Shown: positions 54,041 through 63,447, counted from the stretch's first letter. The stretch is 64,000 nt of DNA from Thermohalobaculum sp039822785 (GCA_039822785.1 JBCBMO010000001.1:124001-188000), one strand, 5' to 3'. Numbers and translations: made by a program. The notes: generated by a model not told the origin, from the letters alone.

Positions 54041-54847
54041 ATGGCGGCGGGTGGCAAGCGCGGCGGAGGCGCCGGCACGACGGGTGGTTCCAAGGGCGGC
54101 ACCAAGACCAAGGGCGGGGGGCCGCGGCCGGGCGCCTCGGGGCGCGGCCAGCGGGCCCTGCACGAAAAGGTGAAGACCGCCAAGGGCCGAAAGCTCTCCT
54201 CGACGCTGTGGCTGGAGCGCCAGCTCAACGACCCCTACGTGCGCCGCGCGAGGACCGAGGGGTACCGCGGGCGCGCGGCCTTCAAGCTGGTGGAAATCGA
54301 CGACAAGTTCCGGTTTCTGACACCCGGTGCGCGGGTGGTGGACCTCGGCTGTGCGCCGGGGGGCTGGTGCCAGGTGGCGGCGGCGCGGGTGAACGCGGAT
54401 GGCGCGCGCAAGGGCCGCGCGGTCGGCCATGTGCTGGGCGTCGATCTGCAGGCGGTGGAGCCTGTGGCAGGCTGTGCGCTCATGCAGCTCGATTTCCTGG
54501 AGGAGGGGGCCGAGGAGGCGGTGAAGGCCGCGCTCGACGGGTCGGCCACCGTGGTGCTGTCGGATATGGCGGCCGCCGCCTCCGGCCACCGGGCGACGGA
54601 TCACTTGCGGATCATCGCGCTGGCCGAGGCGGCGGCGGTCTTCGCCTTTGACGTACTCGAGCCCGGCGGGGCCTTTGTCGCCAAGGTGCTGCAGGGGGGC
54701 ACCGAGGCGGATCTGCTGGGCCTGCTGAAGCAGCGCTTCGCCAAAGTGCAGCACTTCAAGCCGCCCGCCAGCCGCAAGGACAGCGCCGAGATGTATGTGG
54801 TCGCGACGGGCTTTCGGCGCCCGGATGCCGACGGCGCCTCAGACTAA
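54041..54847 (+). CDS. rlmE: 23S rRNA (uridine-2'-O-)-methyltransferase RlmE (FtsJ)
   Basis: RlmE methylates U2552 of 23S rRNA in late 50S assembly. The 268-residue protein has SAM loop VVDLGCAPGGWCQVAA, the catalytic K-D-K-E set including SRAAFKL-like RGRAAFKLVEIDDKF, VLSDMAAAASGHRATDHLRI and PGGAFVAKVLQGG. The N-terminal 45 residues are a Gly/Lys/Thr-rich low-complexity extension (GGSKGGTKTKGGGPRPGASG). The ATG at 54041 lies just after ppx; longer frame upstream is the ppx gene read in another frame. Confidence 0.94.
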   Translation: MAAGGKRGGGAGTTGGSKGGTKTKGGGPRPGASGRGQRALHEKVKTAKGRKLSSTLWLERQLNDPYVRRARTEGYRGRAAFKLVEIDDKFRFLTPGARVVDLGCAPGGWCQVAAARVNADGARKGRAVGHVLGVDLQAVEPVAGCALMQLDFLEEGAEEAVKAALDGSATVVLSDMAAAASGHRATDHLRIIALAEAAAVFAFDVLEPGGAFVAKVLQGGTEADLLGLLKQRFAKVQHFKPPASRKDSAEMYVVATGFRRPDADGASD

Positions 54848-54967
54848 GCGGGATCGCGGCTGGTCGCCGCGATGGGTCGTTCGGGAGCGCCGCTGGGCCG
54901 GTCTCGCGGAAGGAGGGCCCGGATCGCTCGGCTGGGTTGGGCACGGCGCATTGCTCCGTTCTGGATC

Positions 54968-54984
54968 CCCCGGTCGAGCCGGGG
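54968..54984. repeat. Short palindromic repeat
   Basis: CCCCGG-TCGAG-CCGGGG sits in the 190-base gap between rlmE and the hydrolase gene, flanked by CTGGAT and GAATGACGG. The surrounding sequence resembles a common dispersed alphaproteobacterial palindrome. Confidence 0.5.
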
Positions 54985-55038
54985 AATGACGGATCAATGA
55001 GTGGGCGATGCCGGGGCCACGAGCAGGTGTTGCGGCTG

Positions 55039-56151
55039 TTAGAGCGCCCTGAGCGCCTCGCGGGCCTCGTTGTCGAGCTTGAGGCGGAAGCGACCGGGGA
55101 CCGGGCCGGGGGTGCGCCAGGGCATCGCCTCCTCCGGCGTCTCGGCGAGCACCGCCTTGACGTCGTGGATCACCTCCGGCGCGAGGCGGTAGTACTGGTG
55201 CCGGGTCGCGCCGTCGGCGGGGGTCCAGGAGACGTCTCGGCAATCGATGGCGCGCACGGTATCTGGCAGTACCGCCATGTTCCGCGGTCCCTGGTGGCCC
55301 AGGCGGTTACCCTGGTTGGGCTTGAGGTCCGAGGCGGAGAGCGCCTTGTCGTTCTGCGCATGATAGACATGGACGCGGCGGGTAAGGCCGAAGAGCGGGG
55401 CCAGCCACTGGTCATGCTCCAGGCAGTCGGCCTCGATATCCGCGGCCATCAAGAAGACGTTGTCGAAGATCATGGGGACCGCCACGGCGTTGCGGGCCGC
55501 GAGCTCCCGGATGTTCTGGACCGCGGCGCGCAGGGCCCAATTGCCCATGCTATGCGCCACGAGGTGGATGCGCTGCAGGCAACGGTCCTTGTGCTTCAGC
55601 GCCGCCAGATACTCGAAGAGCCGCAGCGCGCAGCGGGCCATTGCAGGGCCGGCCTCCGCCGCCCGTTCGCGGTCGCCGGAGTAGGCCCAGCTTCGGGTCT
55701 CGTCGAAGAAGAGCTCGTCGTGAGAGGGCCAGGAGAAGGCGAAGACGAGGGGCGCCTTCGCCGCGCCCTCCTCGCCGGCTGGGGCGAGATAGACCTCGGA
55801 GATCTCGGCGGCCCGCGCCATCGCGCTGTCGAAGCTGGAGGCGAAGCCATGCAGGAACACGATGGCATCGCAGCCCTCTGCGGCCATGGTCTCGCGCATG
55901 CCGTCGAAGAGGCGCGGGGAGGCAGGGAGGCCGCCGGGGTTGGTCCGGCTGGGGCGCTTCTCCTTGCCGAGCTTGGGCTCGCCCGGCTCATAGGCCTCCC
56001 CGTCCAGCGGCCAGGGGTGACCCTTGCGGCTCACCTCGACTTCGCCCACGCGATAGAAACGCGCGCCGTCCTCATGCGGGTCGGTGTTGAAAATGGGGGG
56101 GGACCGGCGGTCGAGGCCGCGATTGGTGCCGAAAAAGACTTTGCTCGTCAT
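55039..56151 (-). CDS. Alpha/beta hydrolase (DUF900-like)
   Basis: The 370-residue protein has an oxyanion-loop segment AIVFLHGFASSFDSAMARAA (near residues 110-129) and the nucleophile elbow RIHLVAHSMGNWALRAAV, with Ser in HSMGN, as in DUF900 esterase-like hydrolases. FGTNRGLDRRSPP at the N-terminus is also typical. The catalytic His is probably in the C-terminal HVYHAQNDKALSASDL region. The substrate is unknown. The start at 56151 follows AGGAGA; a longer frame to 56208 lacks a ribosome site. Confidence 0.85.
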   Translation of the reverse strand: MTSKVFFGTNRGLDRRSPPIFNTDPHEDGARFYRVGEVEVSRKGHPWPLDGEAYEPGEPKLGKEKRPSRTNPGGLPASPRLFDGMRETMAAEGCDAIVFLHGFASSFDSAMARAAEISEVYLAPAGEEGAAKAPLVFAFSWPSHDELFFDETRSWAYSGDRERAAEAGPAMARCALRLFEYLAALKHKDRCLQRIHLVAHSMGNWALRAAVQNIRELAARNAVAVPMIFDNVFLMAADIEADCLEHDQWLAPLFGLTRRVHVYHAQNDKALSASDLKPNQGNRLGHQGPRNMAVLPDTVRAIDCRDVSWTPADGATRHQYYRLAPEVIHDVKAVLAETPEEAMPWRTPGPVPGRFRLKLDNEAREALRAL

Positions 56152-56283
56152 AAGTGGTCTCCTGAAATACACCTGGCGGGCACCATGGCGCGGTTGGGCG
56201 AAAATCACAAATTGGGACGGACGGCCCCCGGCATGAGGGGACCGAGGGGCCGCAAGCGGGCACTTTCCCTAGGGTGAGGGCTC

Positions 56284-57246
56284 TTAGCGCCTGGCGGTGC
56301 GGGCGTGCCAGACGAAGCCGAGCAGGTTGAGCAGAAGCTGTGCCGCCAGGATCGAGGTCGAGCCGCTGGGGTCGTAGTCCGGCGCGACCTCCACCAGGTC
56401 GATCCCCGCGATGGGGTGGCGGTGCGCCAGCGCCTGCAGCAGTTCGAGCACCTCGTAGTAGAGGAACCCGCCATGGCTGGGTGTGCCCGTGCCCGGCGCG
56501 ATGGAGGGGCAGAAGGCGTCGATGTCGATGGTCAGGTACAGCCGCGTGCCCTCGGGGCAGCGGGCGGCCAGCGCCTCGGGCCCCAGGGCGCGGGCCTGGC
56601 GGACCGAGAGGATGTCGGAGCCCATGGCGCGGGCGTCCTCATAGCCCTCCCGCGCGGTGGAGCTGACGTTGCGGATGCCGATCTGCGTGAGACCGGTGAC
56701 GAAGGGCAGCTCGGCCGCGCGGCGCATGGGGTTGCCATGGCCGTGGCGCACCCCGTGGCGCACGTCGACGAAATCCAGATGCGCGTCGATCTGGACCACA
56801 TGCAGCGGGTCCTGGTCCTCGAACGCGCGCAAGGCGGGGATGTTGACCGAGTGGTCGCCGCCGATGACCACGGGCAGGGCGCCGGCGGCGAGGGCCGCGC
56901 GCGCGCCCGCCTCGATGTTGGCATGGCTCGCTTGGGTGTCGGTATGGACGATATCGGCGTCGCCCATGTCCACGATCCGGCAGTCGGCGCCCAGGTAGGT
57001 GACATCGTCCTCATGGTCGTAGGCGCCGGCATGGCCGAAGGAGAAGAGCGTCGAGGCCTCCCGCACCCCGCGGGGGCCAAAGCGGGCGCCGGCGCGCCAT
57101 TGGGTGCCCGCATCGAAGGGGGCGCCCAGGATCGCGATATCCGCCGCCAGCGCCGTCCAGTCGGGCTGATAGGGCCTGCGCGCGAAGGTGCAGATGCCGG
57201 TGAAGGGCAGGTCGAGCCTGCCGCCCTCGTAACCGTGTCCTGCCAT
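56284..57246 (-). CDS. speB: Agmatinase / ureohydrolase SpeB-like
   Basis: The 320-residue protein belongs to the arginase-agmatinase family, which removes urea from guanidino compounds with a two-manganese centre. Metal ligands are seen in GGDHSVNIPALRAF, VVQIDAHLDFVDVRHG and LTIDIDAFCPSIAPGTGTPS. FVTGLTQIGIRNVSS is a family segment. The Asp-x-Asp of the last motif is followed by AFCP rather than the usual ALDP, so substrate preference could differ from agmatine. It is divergent from guaB by 78 bases. Confidence 0.88.
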   Translation of the reverse strand: MAGHGYEGGRLDLPFTGICTFARRPYQPDWTALAADIAILGAPFDAGTQWRAGARFGPRGVREASTLFSFGHAGAYDHEDDVTYLGADCRIVDMGDADIVHTDTQASHANIEAGARAALAAGALPVVIGGDHSVNIPALRAFEDQDPLHVVQIDAHLDFVDVRHGVRHGHGNPMRRAAELPFVTGLTQIGIRNVSSTAREGYEDARAMGSDILSVRQARALGPEALAARCPEGTRLYLTIDIDAFCPSIAPGTGTPSHGGFLYYEVLELLQALAHRHPIAGIDLVEVAPDYDPSGSTSILAAQLLLNLLGFVWHARTARR

Positions 57247-57324
57247 CGCAGGGCCCTCCCTTCCATTCCGGCGCGCGGCGTGACATAGCACGCGCCAACC
57301 CGGCCAGGACAGGAGACGCGACCC

Positions 57325-58779
57325 GTGGAAATCCGCGATGCTTTCACCTTCGACGATGTCCTGCTGGTGCCCGGCGCCTCGGAGGTGATCCCGGCGGAGG
57401 CGGACCTCAGGACGCGGATCACCAAGGAGATCGACCTCAACATCCCGCTGGTCTCCTCGGCCATGGACACGGTGACCGAGGGGGCGATGGCGATCGCCAT
57501 GGCCCAGGCGGGCGGGATCGGGGTGATCCACCGCAACCTCGATATCGAGGAACAGGCCGCCCAGGTGCGCCAGGTGAAGCGCTTCGAGAGCGGCATCGTC
57601 TATGCGCCGATCACGCTGACCCCGGATCAGACCCTGGCCGACGCCCTGGCGGCGCAGGCGCAGTACCGGATCACGGGCTTCCCGGTGGTCGATGATGCGG
57701 GGCGGCTGGTGGGGATCCTGACCAACCGCGACATGCGCTTTGCCGAGGATCCCACGATCCCGGTGCGCGAGCTGATGACCTCGGACAACCTGGCGACCGT
57801 GCGGGAGCCGGTGGATCTGGATGCGGCCAAGCGGATGCTGCAGACGCGGCGGATCGAGAAGCTGCTGGTGGTGGACGACCAGGGCCGCTGTACCGGGCTG
57901 CTGACGGTCAAGGACATCCAGAAGGCGGTGCTGAACCCGCTGGCCAGCAAGGACCGCATGGGCCGGCTGCGGGTGGCCGCGGCGACGACCGTGGGCGACA
58001 GCGGCTTTGCCCGCTCCGAGGCGCTGATCGATGCGGGCGTGGACCTGATCGTGATCGACACCGCGCATGGGCACTCGAAGTCGGTGGCCGAGGCGGTGGA
58101 TCGGGTAAAACGCCTCTCGAACGCCGTGCAGGTGGTCGCGGGCAACGTGGCGACCGGAGAGGCGACGAAGGCGCTGATCGACGCTGGTGCCGATGCGGTG
58201 AAGGTGGGGATCGGCCCGGGCTCGATCTGCACCACCCGCGTGGTGGCGGGCGTGGGTGTGCCGCAGCTCACCGCGATCATGGACTGCGCCGAGGAGGGGG
58301 CGAAGACCGGCACGCCGGTGATCGCCGACGGCGGGATCAAATTCTCCGGCGATCTCGCCAAGGCCATCGCGGCGGGGGCCCATTGCGCCATGGTGGGCTC
58401 GATGCTGGCGGGCACCGAGGAAGCGCCGGGCGAGGTCTTCCTCTATCAGGGCCGCAGCTACAAGGCCTATCGCGGCATGGGCAGCGTGGGCGCCATGGCC
58501 CGCGGCTCGGCCGACCGGTATTTCCAAAAGGAGATCTCGGACACCCAGAAGCTGGTGCCCGAGGGGATCGAGGGCCAGGTTCCCTACAAGGGCCCCACGG
58601 CGGCGGTGCTGCACCAGATGACCGGCGGGTTGCGCGCCGCCATGGGCTACACGGGCAATCGCACCATCGACGAGATGCGCCGCCTCTGTCGCTTCGTGCG
58701 CATCACCGGCGCGGGCCTGAAGGAGAGCCACGTCCACGACGTCCAAATCACCCGCGAAAGCCCCAACTACCGCAGCTAA
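57325..58779 (+). CDS. guaB: Inosine-5'-monophosphate dehydrogenase GuaB
   Basis: IMPDH converts IMP to XMP for guanine nucleotide synthesis. The 484-residue protein has the N-terminal AFTFDDVLLVPGASEV, two CBS domains (about residues 90-200), the catalytic loop GIGPGSICTTRVVAGVG with active Cys, the NAD/IMP site VIADGGIKFSGDLAKAIAAG and the flap YRGMGSVGAMARGSADRYFQ. Length is normal. It lies divergent from speB and convergent with a foreign-looking ATP-grasp gene; the stop is followed by a GCCGAG-GCCG-CTCGGC hairpin without a T-run. Confidence 0.96.
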   Translation: MEIRDAFTFDDVLLVPGASEVIPAEADLRTRITKEIDLNIPLVSSAMDTVTEGAMAIAMAQAGGIGVIHRNLDIEEQAAQVRQVKRFESGIVYAPITLTPDQTLADALAAQAQYRITGFPVVDDAGRLVGILTNRDMRFAEDPTIPVRELMTSDNLATVREPVDLDAAKRMLQTRRIEKLLVVDDQGRCTGLLTVKDIQKAVLNPLASKDRMGRLRVAAATTVGDSGFARSEALIDAGVDLIVIDTAHGHSKSVAEAVDRVKRLSNAVQVVAGNVATGEATKALIDAGADAVKVGIGPGSICTTRVVAGVGVPQLTAIMDCAEEGAKTGTPVIADGGIKFSGDLAKAIAAGAHCAMVGSMLAGTEEAPGEVFLYQGRSYKAYRGMGSVGAMARGSADRYFQKEISDTQKLVPEGIEGQVPYKGPTAAVLHQMTGGLRAAMGYTGNRTIDEMRRLCRFVRITGAGLKESHVHDVQITRESPNYRS

Positions 58780-58842
58780 CGCCGAGGCCGCTCGGCAGGT
58801 GCACTTCCGCTCTGCGCATGAAGCGAACGTCACACTTGAGCG

Positions 58843-59628
58843 TTAACTGGCCGTCACACCATCTATTGCGGCAGCTAGTTTCACGACGTCTGCTTCGTAG
58901 AAGCCAGCAGCGTTGATGCAGTTCGTTTCCAGGAATTTCAGACCAACGCCAGTGCGGCAAATATCCATGACATACGCTGGGGCAAACCTCGGGTTTACGG
59001 CAATCATTTGATGCACCAAGGCTAATGCGTCTCTTTCAATCTCACGGCGATAGACGACACGTGTCCCCTCTTTGTAGAGCGAGTATGTCACAACCTGGTC
59101 GTTGACTATCCAAACACGCCATTCTTTAAAGATGCTCACAGGACGCGTGAACATAAGTGTCGTGTCATGCCGCAGTGACCCCAACGGAATCTCGTGCTCG
59201 TCCAAGCTCAGCACTTTCTCGGCAATATCCCGCATCTCTTTTGCTGATCGAACCTTTCCGGGCTGCTCTTTGTCGTCCGAGACTGGACGAACAAACCACA
59301 GTTCGTCGTTGAGCAGCCGACATGGGATTTCGGCCACCGTCAGAAAGACGGCGTCAGGGCCATTGAGCATAAAGGGCTGCCACACTTCTTCGTAAACAAA
59401 GGGCCGTAGCTTGAAGACCCCAGGCCGATAGCCGTTCTTCTCAGCATTCTTCCACAAACTGTAAGAGCCGAACATCATTACATTGTTCGTGTCATCAATC
59501 TCAGGTTCTGGGAGGAGGTCACCCACGAATGGAACGACTTTGTGCATGGTGTACGGAAGCCCAAGGCGATCCAACGCGGCCGCTAGCTTGTGCGTGTCTT
59601 CAAACTCTTGGAGTATCCATTGCATCAT
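58843..59628 (-). CDS. ATP-grasp-like protein (R2K clade?) of foreign appearance
   Basis: The 261-residue protein resembles ATP-grasp ligases of the R2K type: an N-terminal region with YTMHKVVPFVGDLLPEPEID and NNVMMFGSYSLWKNAEKNGY, then FKEWRVWIVNDQVVTYSLYK followed by ALALVHQMIAVNPRFAPAYV, VMDICRTGVGLKFLETNCIN. The E-x-N near the end and the basic strand residues fit an ATP/Mg site. Such enzymes join a carboxylate to an amine. The gene is visibly AT-richer than guaB and rsmB on either side, so recent transfer is likely. The family call is by pattern, not search. Confidence 0.6.
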   Translation of the reverse strand: MMQWILQEFEDTHKLAAALDRLGLPYTMHKVVPFVGDLLPEPEIDDTNNVMMFGSYSLWKNAEKNGYRPGVFKLRPFVYEEVWQPFMLNGPDAVFLTVAEIPCRLLNDELWFVRPVSDDKEQPGKVRSAKEMRDIAEKVLSLDEHEIPLGSLRHDTTLMFTRPVSIFKEWRVWIVNDQVVTYSLYKEGTRVVYRREIERDALALVHQMIAVNPRFAPAYVMDICRTGVGLKFLETNCINAAGFYEADVVKLAAAIDGVTAS

Positions 59629-59850
59629 CGCGAATGCTGCGACGGCAAAGTCAAAAAGCCAACGATCAGTTTGGGCTCAGAGTTGTCGACCGTGAGCGGG
59701 CCTCTCGACCCTTACGGCGTGGTGCCGCGCCGGAGCCTTGACCGCGGGGGCTATAAGCGGTTTCGACGCCTGGGGCGCGGTCTGGGACCCTGGAGCCTTG
59801 GGGGTCTGAGCCATGCTGCGGGGCATTCGGTTGAGGGGAGGGTCGCCGAC

Positions 59851-61119
59851 ATGACGCCGGCGGCGCGGCTGCAGGCGGCGATCGAGGTGCTGGAGGCTTG
59901 GGCCGGCGGCACCGAGGGATTGGACCGGGTGCTCGCGCGCTGGGGTCGGGCCAGTCGCTATGCGGGGTCTAAGGATCGGGCCGCGGTGGCCGATCTCGCC
60001 TATGACGCCCTGCGCGCGCCACGCAGCCGGCAAGTGAGGATGGGCGCCGGCGATCCTGGTCCGGCGCTCGCCGATCTGGCGCCGCGGGCCGTGGTGCTGG
60101 CGGGCGCGGGTTTGGCGGGCGCGGGTTTGGCGGGCGGGGTGGAGACCCTCCTGCGCAACGACCGCCATGGGCCCGGGCCGCTCACCCCGGATGAGAAGGC
60201 GGCGCTCGAGGCGATTTCGGCGTCAGAGGCGACGCTAGGGCATGACGGGCTGGCGCCAGGCGTCCGCTTCGACATGCCCGACTGGCTGTTGGATGCCTTC
60301 GGCGAGGTGCCGCAACAGACAGCGCTGGCCTTGCGGGCACGGGCCCCCCTCGATCTCAGGGTCAATACCCTCAAGACGGATCGCGCGGCTGCCGCGGCGG
60401 CGCTGGCGGCGGAGGGTGTTGTGGCCGTGCCCGGACCGCTCTCGCCGACCTGTCTGCGGGTGGAGGCCGGTGCCCGGGGCGTCGCGCGGACCCGCACCTA
60501 TGCCGACGGGCTGGTGGAGATCCAGGACGCCGCGAGCCAGGCCGCCGCCGACTTCGCCGGGGCCGAGCCCGGCATGACGGTGGTGGACCTTTGCGCCGGG
60601 GGCGGCGGCAAGACGCTGGCGCTGGGGGCTGCCATGGCGGGGCGCGGGGATCTTGTCGCCCATGACATCGACGCGCGGCGCATGGTGGATCTGCCGCCCC
60701 GGGCCGCCCGCGCGGGCCTGGAGGTTTGTGCCGTCGATGCGGAGGGGTTGCAGGCCTGGGAGGGGCGGGCGGATCTGGTCTTCGCCGATGCGCCCTGTTC
60801 GGGCAGCGGCGCCTGGCGGCGCAACCCCGATGCCCGCTGGCGGCTGACCCCGGCGCGGCTGAGCGCGTTGACGGCGACCCAGGATGCGATCATCGACCGG
60901 GCGCTTGGGCTTCTGGCGCCTGGCGGGCACCTGGTGTTTGCCACCTGTTCGTTCCTGCCGCTCGAGGGGCCCTTGCGCATCGATGCCGCCATGGCCCGTC
61001 GCCCCGGCTTGCGGCTGGTCGATCGGGGTGGCGATGGCGGACACTTTGCGACGTTGCCGGACCCCGAGGGCGGGGATGGCTTTTTTGCAGCACGCCTCGG
61101 AAATTCCCGCACAGGTTGA
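59851..61119 (+). CDS. rsmB: 16S rRNA (cytosine-967-C5)-methyltransferase RsmB
   Basis: RsmB makes m5C967 in 16S rRNA. The 422-residue protein has a NusB-like helical N-terminal region (TPAARLQAAIEVLEAWAGG), then the RsmB/NOL1/NOP2 catalytic domain with VVDLCAGGGGKTLALGAAMA as SAM loop, FADAPCSGSGAWRRNPDARW with one cysteine and HLVFATCSFLPLEGP with the catalytic cysteine. The Gly-rich repeat AGAGLAGAGLAGG lies near residue 85. The start at 59851 gives the family-like N-terminus; frame extends upstream through the foreign ATP-grasp gene edge. Confidence 0.92.
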   Translation: MTPAARLQAAIEVLEAWAGGTEGLDRVLARWGRASRYAGSKDRAAVADLAYDALRAPRSRQVRMGAGDPGPALADLAPRAVVLAGAGLAGAGLAGGVETLLRNDRHGPGPLTPDEKAALEAISASEATLGHDGLAPGVRFDMPDWLLDAFGEVPQQTALALRARAPLDLRVNTLKTDRAAAAAALAAEGVVAVPGPLSPTCLRVEAGARGVARTRTYADGLVEIQDAASQAAADFAGAEPGMTVVDLCAGGGGKTLALGAAMAGRGDLVAHDIDARRMVDLPPRAARAGLEVCAVDAEGLQAWEGRADLVFADAPCSGSGAWRRNPDARWRLTPARLSALTATQDAIIDRALGLLAPGGHLVFATCSFLPLEGPLRIDAAMARRPGLRLVDRGGDGGHFATLPDPEGGDGFFAARLGNSRTG

Positions 61120-61242
61120 ATATCGCCCGGGAATCTCCATGACGCAAAGGCAGGCGGCTGGCTAGGCTGTAGTCGGGGTCACAGTCCGTAGATGCGTCGC
61201 TTGCCACTCTGTTGAGGGTCTTTGAACCATAATGCCGCCATG

Positions 61243-61257
61243 ATGCCACGATGGCAT
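61243..61257. promoter_or_regulatory. Inverted repeat in cckA leader
   Basis: ATGCCA-CGA-TGGCAT is a perfect palindrome 27 bases upstream of the cckA start. The immediate start region (61276-61288) also contains GTTC-GACAT-GAAC. Either could be an operator; no known factor is assigned. Confidence 0.35.
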
Positions 61258-61284
61258 GCCGGCGGTGTGCTCGGGGAGTTCGAC

Positions 61285-63447
61285 ATGAACAGCGGCGGCC
61301 TAGCGGATCGGATGTCTTGGGCACGTGGGGCGCGCGACCGCCGGCAGGACGCCATGCCCCAGAGCGTGCGCGACGGCACCAGCCCGGCGGTGCTGTGCCG
61401 TGTCGGCGGGCGCGTGGTCTCGATGAACGGGGCCATGGCCGCCACCGGTGCCCGCGGCCAGACGCTGGAGACGGTCTTGGACGCGCTGGTCGATTTCGAC
61501 GCCGCGCTGGTCTATCGGCTGAGCCGCTCCTCGGTCACCGTCGGCTTTGCGCTGGAGCAGGTGCGGGCGCGCCGGTCGGAGCGGGTGTGTTACCTGTCGG
61601 CGGTGCGCGTGGGCGAGGATCTGGTGCTCTGGCGTGTGCTCGACATGGCGAGCCTGTCGGACGCGGCGCTGCCCAGCATGGCCGACCACTATGAGGCGGC
61701 GCCTTTCGCCTATCTCTACGTCGAGAGCGACGGGACGGTCAGCTCCAACATCCGCTTTCGCGATCAGTTCGGGGAGGATACCGCCCCCATCCTCAGCCAG
61801 TTGACCGATGGAGAGGGGGGGCTGCGTGAGGGCTGTGTGGATCTGATCCGGCCGGATGGGCGGTGCGAGCGGGTCCATGTCCTGGTCCCCGGATGCGGCA
61901 CCGGGATGCCCCATCGCGAGGTCTTTCTCTTTGACTGTCTGACGGCCATGCCGGAGGCGGGGGCCGAGAGCGCGCCGATCTCGGATCTGCCCATTCCCGT
62001 GATGCGCTTGGGCGAGGGTGGCCGGATCCTGTCGCTCAATGCCGCTGCCGCGGCGATGCTGGGCGAGGGGGTGGCGATCGGGCGGCCGCTGGACGAGATC
62101 GTCGCCTGTCGCGGACGCCGGATCGCCGAGGTGATCGATGCGGCGGCGGAGGCGGGGGAGGCCCGGGTCGAGACGGTGATGACGGCGCCCACCGACCCCT
62201 CAGCGCGGCCGCTGCAACTGACGGTCTCCAGCACCCGCGACGCCGGCGGCTCGGCGATCGCGGTACTGTCGGATGCGACCGAGTTCGAGCTCTTGCAGGA
62301 CAAATACGCCCAGTCCCAGAAGATGGAGGCGGTCGGCAAACTCGCCGGCGGCGTGGCGCACGACTTCAACAACCTGATCACGGCCATCAACGGGCACTGC
62401 GATCTGCTGCTGATCGGCAAGGATGCGACCCAGCCCGAGTACTCGGACCTGATGCAGATCCGCCAGAACGCGAACCGCGCGGCGGCGCTGGTGCGCCAGC
62501 TCTTGACCTTTAGCCGCAAGCAGACCCTCAACCCCGAGGATCTGTCGGTCTCCGACGTGATCTCGGACACGCTCTACCTGCTCGACCGGCTGATCGGGGA
62601 TCAGGTCAAGCTGCGCCTGGATTCCGATCCCTCGGGTGCCGTGGGGCAGGTGCGCGCCGATCACCGCCAGCTCGAGCAGGCGCTCATGAACCTGGTGGTG
62701 AATGCGCGCGATGCCATGCCGAACGGGGGCACGGTGACCATCTCGACGCGCCGGCGGGTGATCCGGGTGGAGGAGGAGCGCCAGGGCGGCGTGCTGCCTG
62801 TGGGCGATTATGTCGAGCTGGCGGTTGCCGATGAGGGGACCGGGATCGACGAGGCGGTGATCGGCAAGGTCTTCGACCCCTTCTTCACCACCAAGCCGCA
62901 GGGGGAGGGGACGGGCCTCGGCCTCTCCACGGTCTATGGCATCGTCAGCCAGTCGGACGGGCTGGTGTTCGCGGAGAACCGGCCCGAGGGCGGGGCCTGT
63001 TTCCGGATGCTGTTTCCCCGGGTGGAGGCGAGCCGGGCGCAGGAGGTGAAGCCCGAGAAGCCGGTGGTGGATCTCACGGGCCATGGCTCGGTGCTGCTGG
63101 TGGAGGACGAGGCGGCGGTGCGGTCCTTCGCGGCGCGGGCGCTGCGCCTGCGCGGCTACAAGGTGACCACCGCGGAGGAGGCGGAGGAGGCCCTGGCGAT
63201 CCTGGAGGAGGGGGCGCAGTCCTTCGACCTCATCGTCTCCGACGTCATGATGCCGGGGATGGATGGGCCGAGCTTTGTGGCGCGAGCGCGCAAGATCCGG
63301 CCGGAGGCGCGTATCCTCTTCGTCTCAGGCTACGCCGAGGAGGCCTTCTACAAGGAAATCGACAACCCCGATTACCACTTCCTAGCCAAGCCCTTCTCGC
63401 TGAGCGAGCTGACCGCGAAGGTGAAGGAAGTCCTTTCAGCAGCGTGA
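61285..63447 (+). CDS. cckA: CckA-type hybrid sensor histidine kinase
   Basis: CckA feeds the ChpT-CtrA phosphorelay, which in R. capsulatus controls GTA release and motility. The 720-residue protein has a PAS-like region (about residues 240-330, IPVMRLGEGGRILSLNAAAA), the H box KLAGGVAHDFNNLITAINGH with His359, an N box LVVNARDAMPNGG, G boxes DEGTGIDEAVIGKVFDPFFT, and a receiver domain (VLLVEDEAAVRSFAARALR) with phospho-acceptor Asp653 in SDVMMPGMDG. No transmembrane helix is visible in the N-terminal 230 residues, unlike the canonical CckA. GGGGAG is six bases upstream of the ATG at 61285. It lies upstream of recA as in other Rhodobacterales. Confidence 0.92.
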   Translation: MNSGGLADRMSWARGARDRRQDAMPQSVRDGTSPAVLCRVGGRVVSMNGAMAATGARGQTLETVLDALVDFDAALVYRLSRSSVTVGFALEQVRARRSERVCYLSAVRVGEDLVLWRVLDMASLSDAALPSMADHYEAAPFAYLYVESDGTVSSNIRFRDQFGEDTAPILSQLTDGEGGLREGCVDLIRPDGRCERVHVLVPGCGTGMPHREVFLFDCLTAMPEAGAESAPISDLPIPVMRLGEGGRILSLNAAAAAMLGEGVAIGRPLDEIVACRGRRIAEVIDAAAEAGEARVETVMTAPTDPSARPLQLTVSSTRDAGGSAIAVLSDATEFELLQDKYAQSQKMEAVGKLAGGVAHDFNNLITAINGHCDLLLIGKDATQPEYSDLMQIRQNANRAAALVRQLLTFSRKQTLNPEDLSVSDVISDTLYLLDRLIGDQVKLRLDSDPSGAVGQVRADHRQLEQALMNLVVNARDAMPNGGTVTISTRRRVIRVEEERQGGVLPVGDYVELAVADEGTGIDEAVIGKVFDPFFTTKPQGEGTGLGLSTVYGIVSQSDGLVFAENRPEGGACFRMLFPRVEASRAQEVKPEKPVVDLTGHGSVLLVEDEAAVRSFAARALRLRGYKVTTAEEAEEALAILEEGAQSFDLIVSDVMMPGMDGPSFVARARKIRPEARILFVSGYAEEAFYKEIDNPDYHFLAKPFSLSELTAKVKEVLSAA

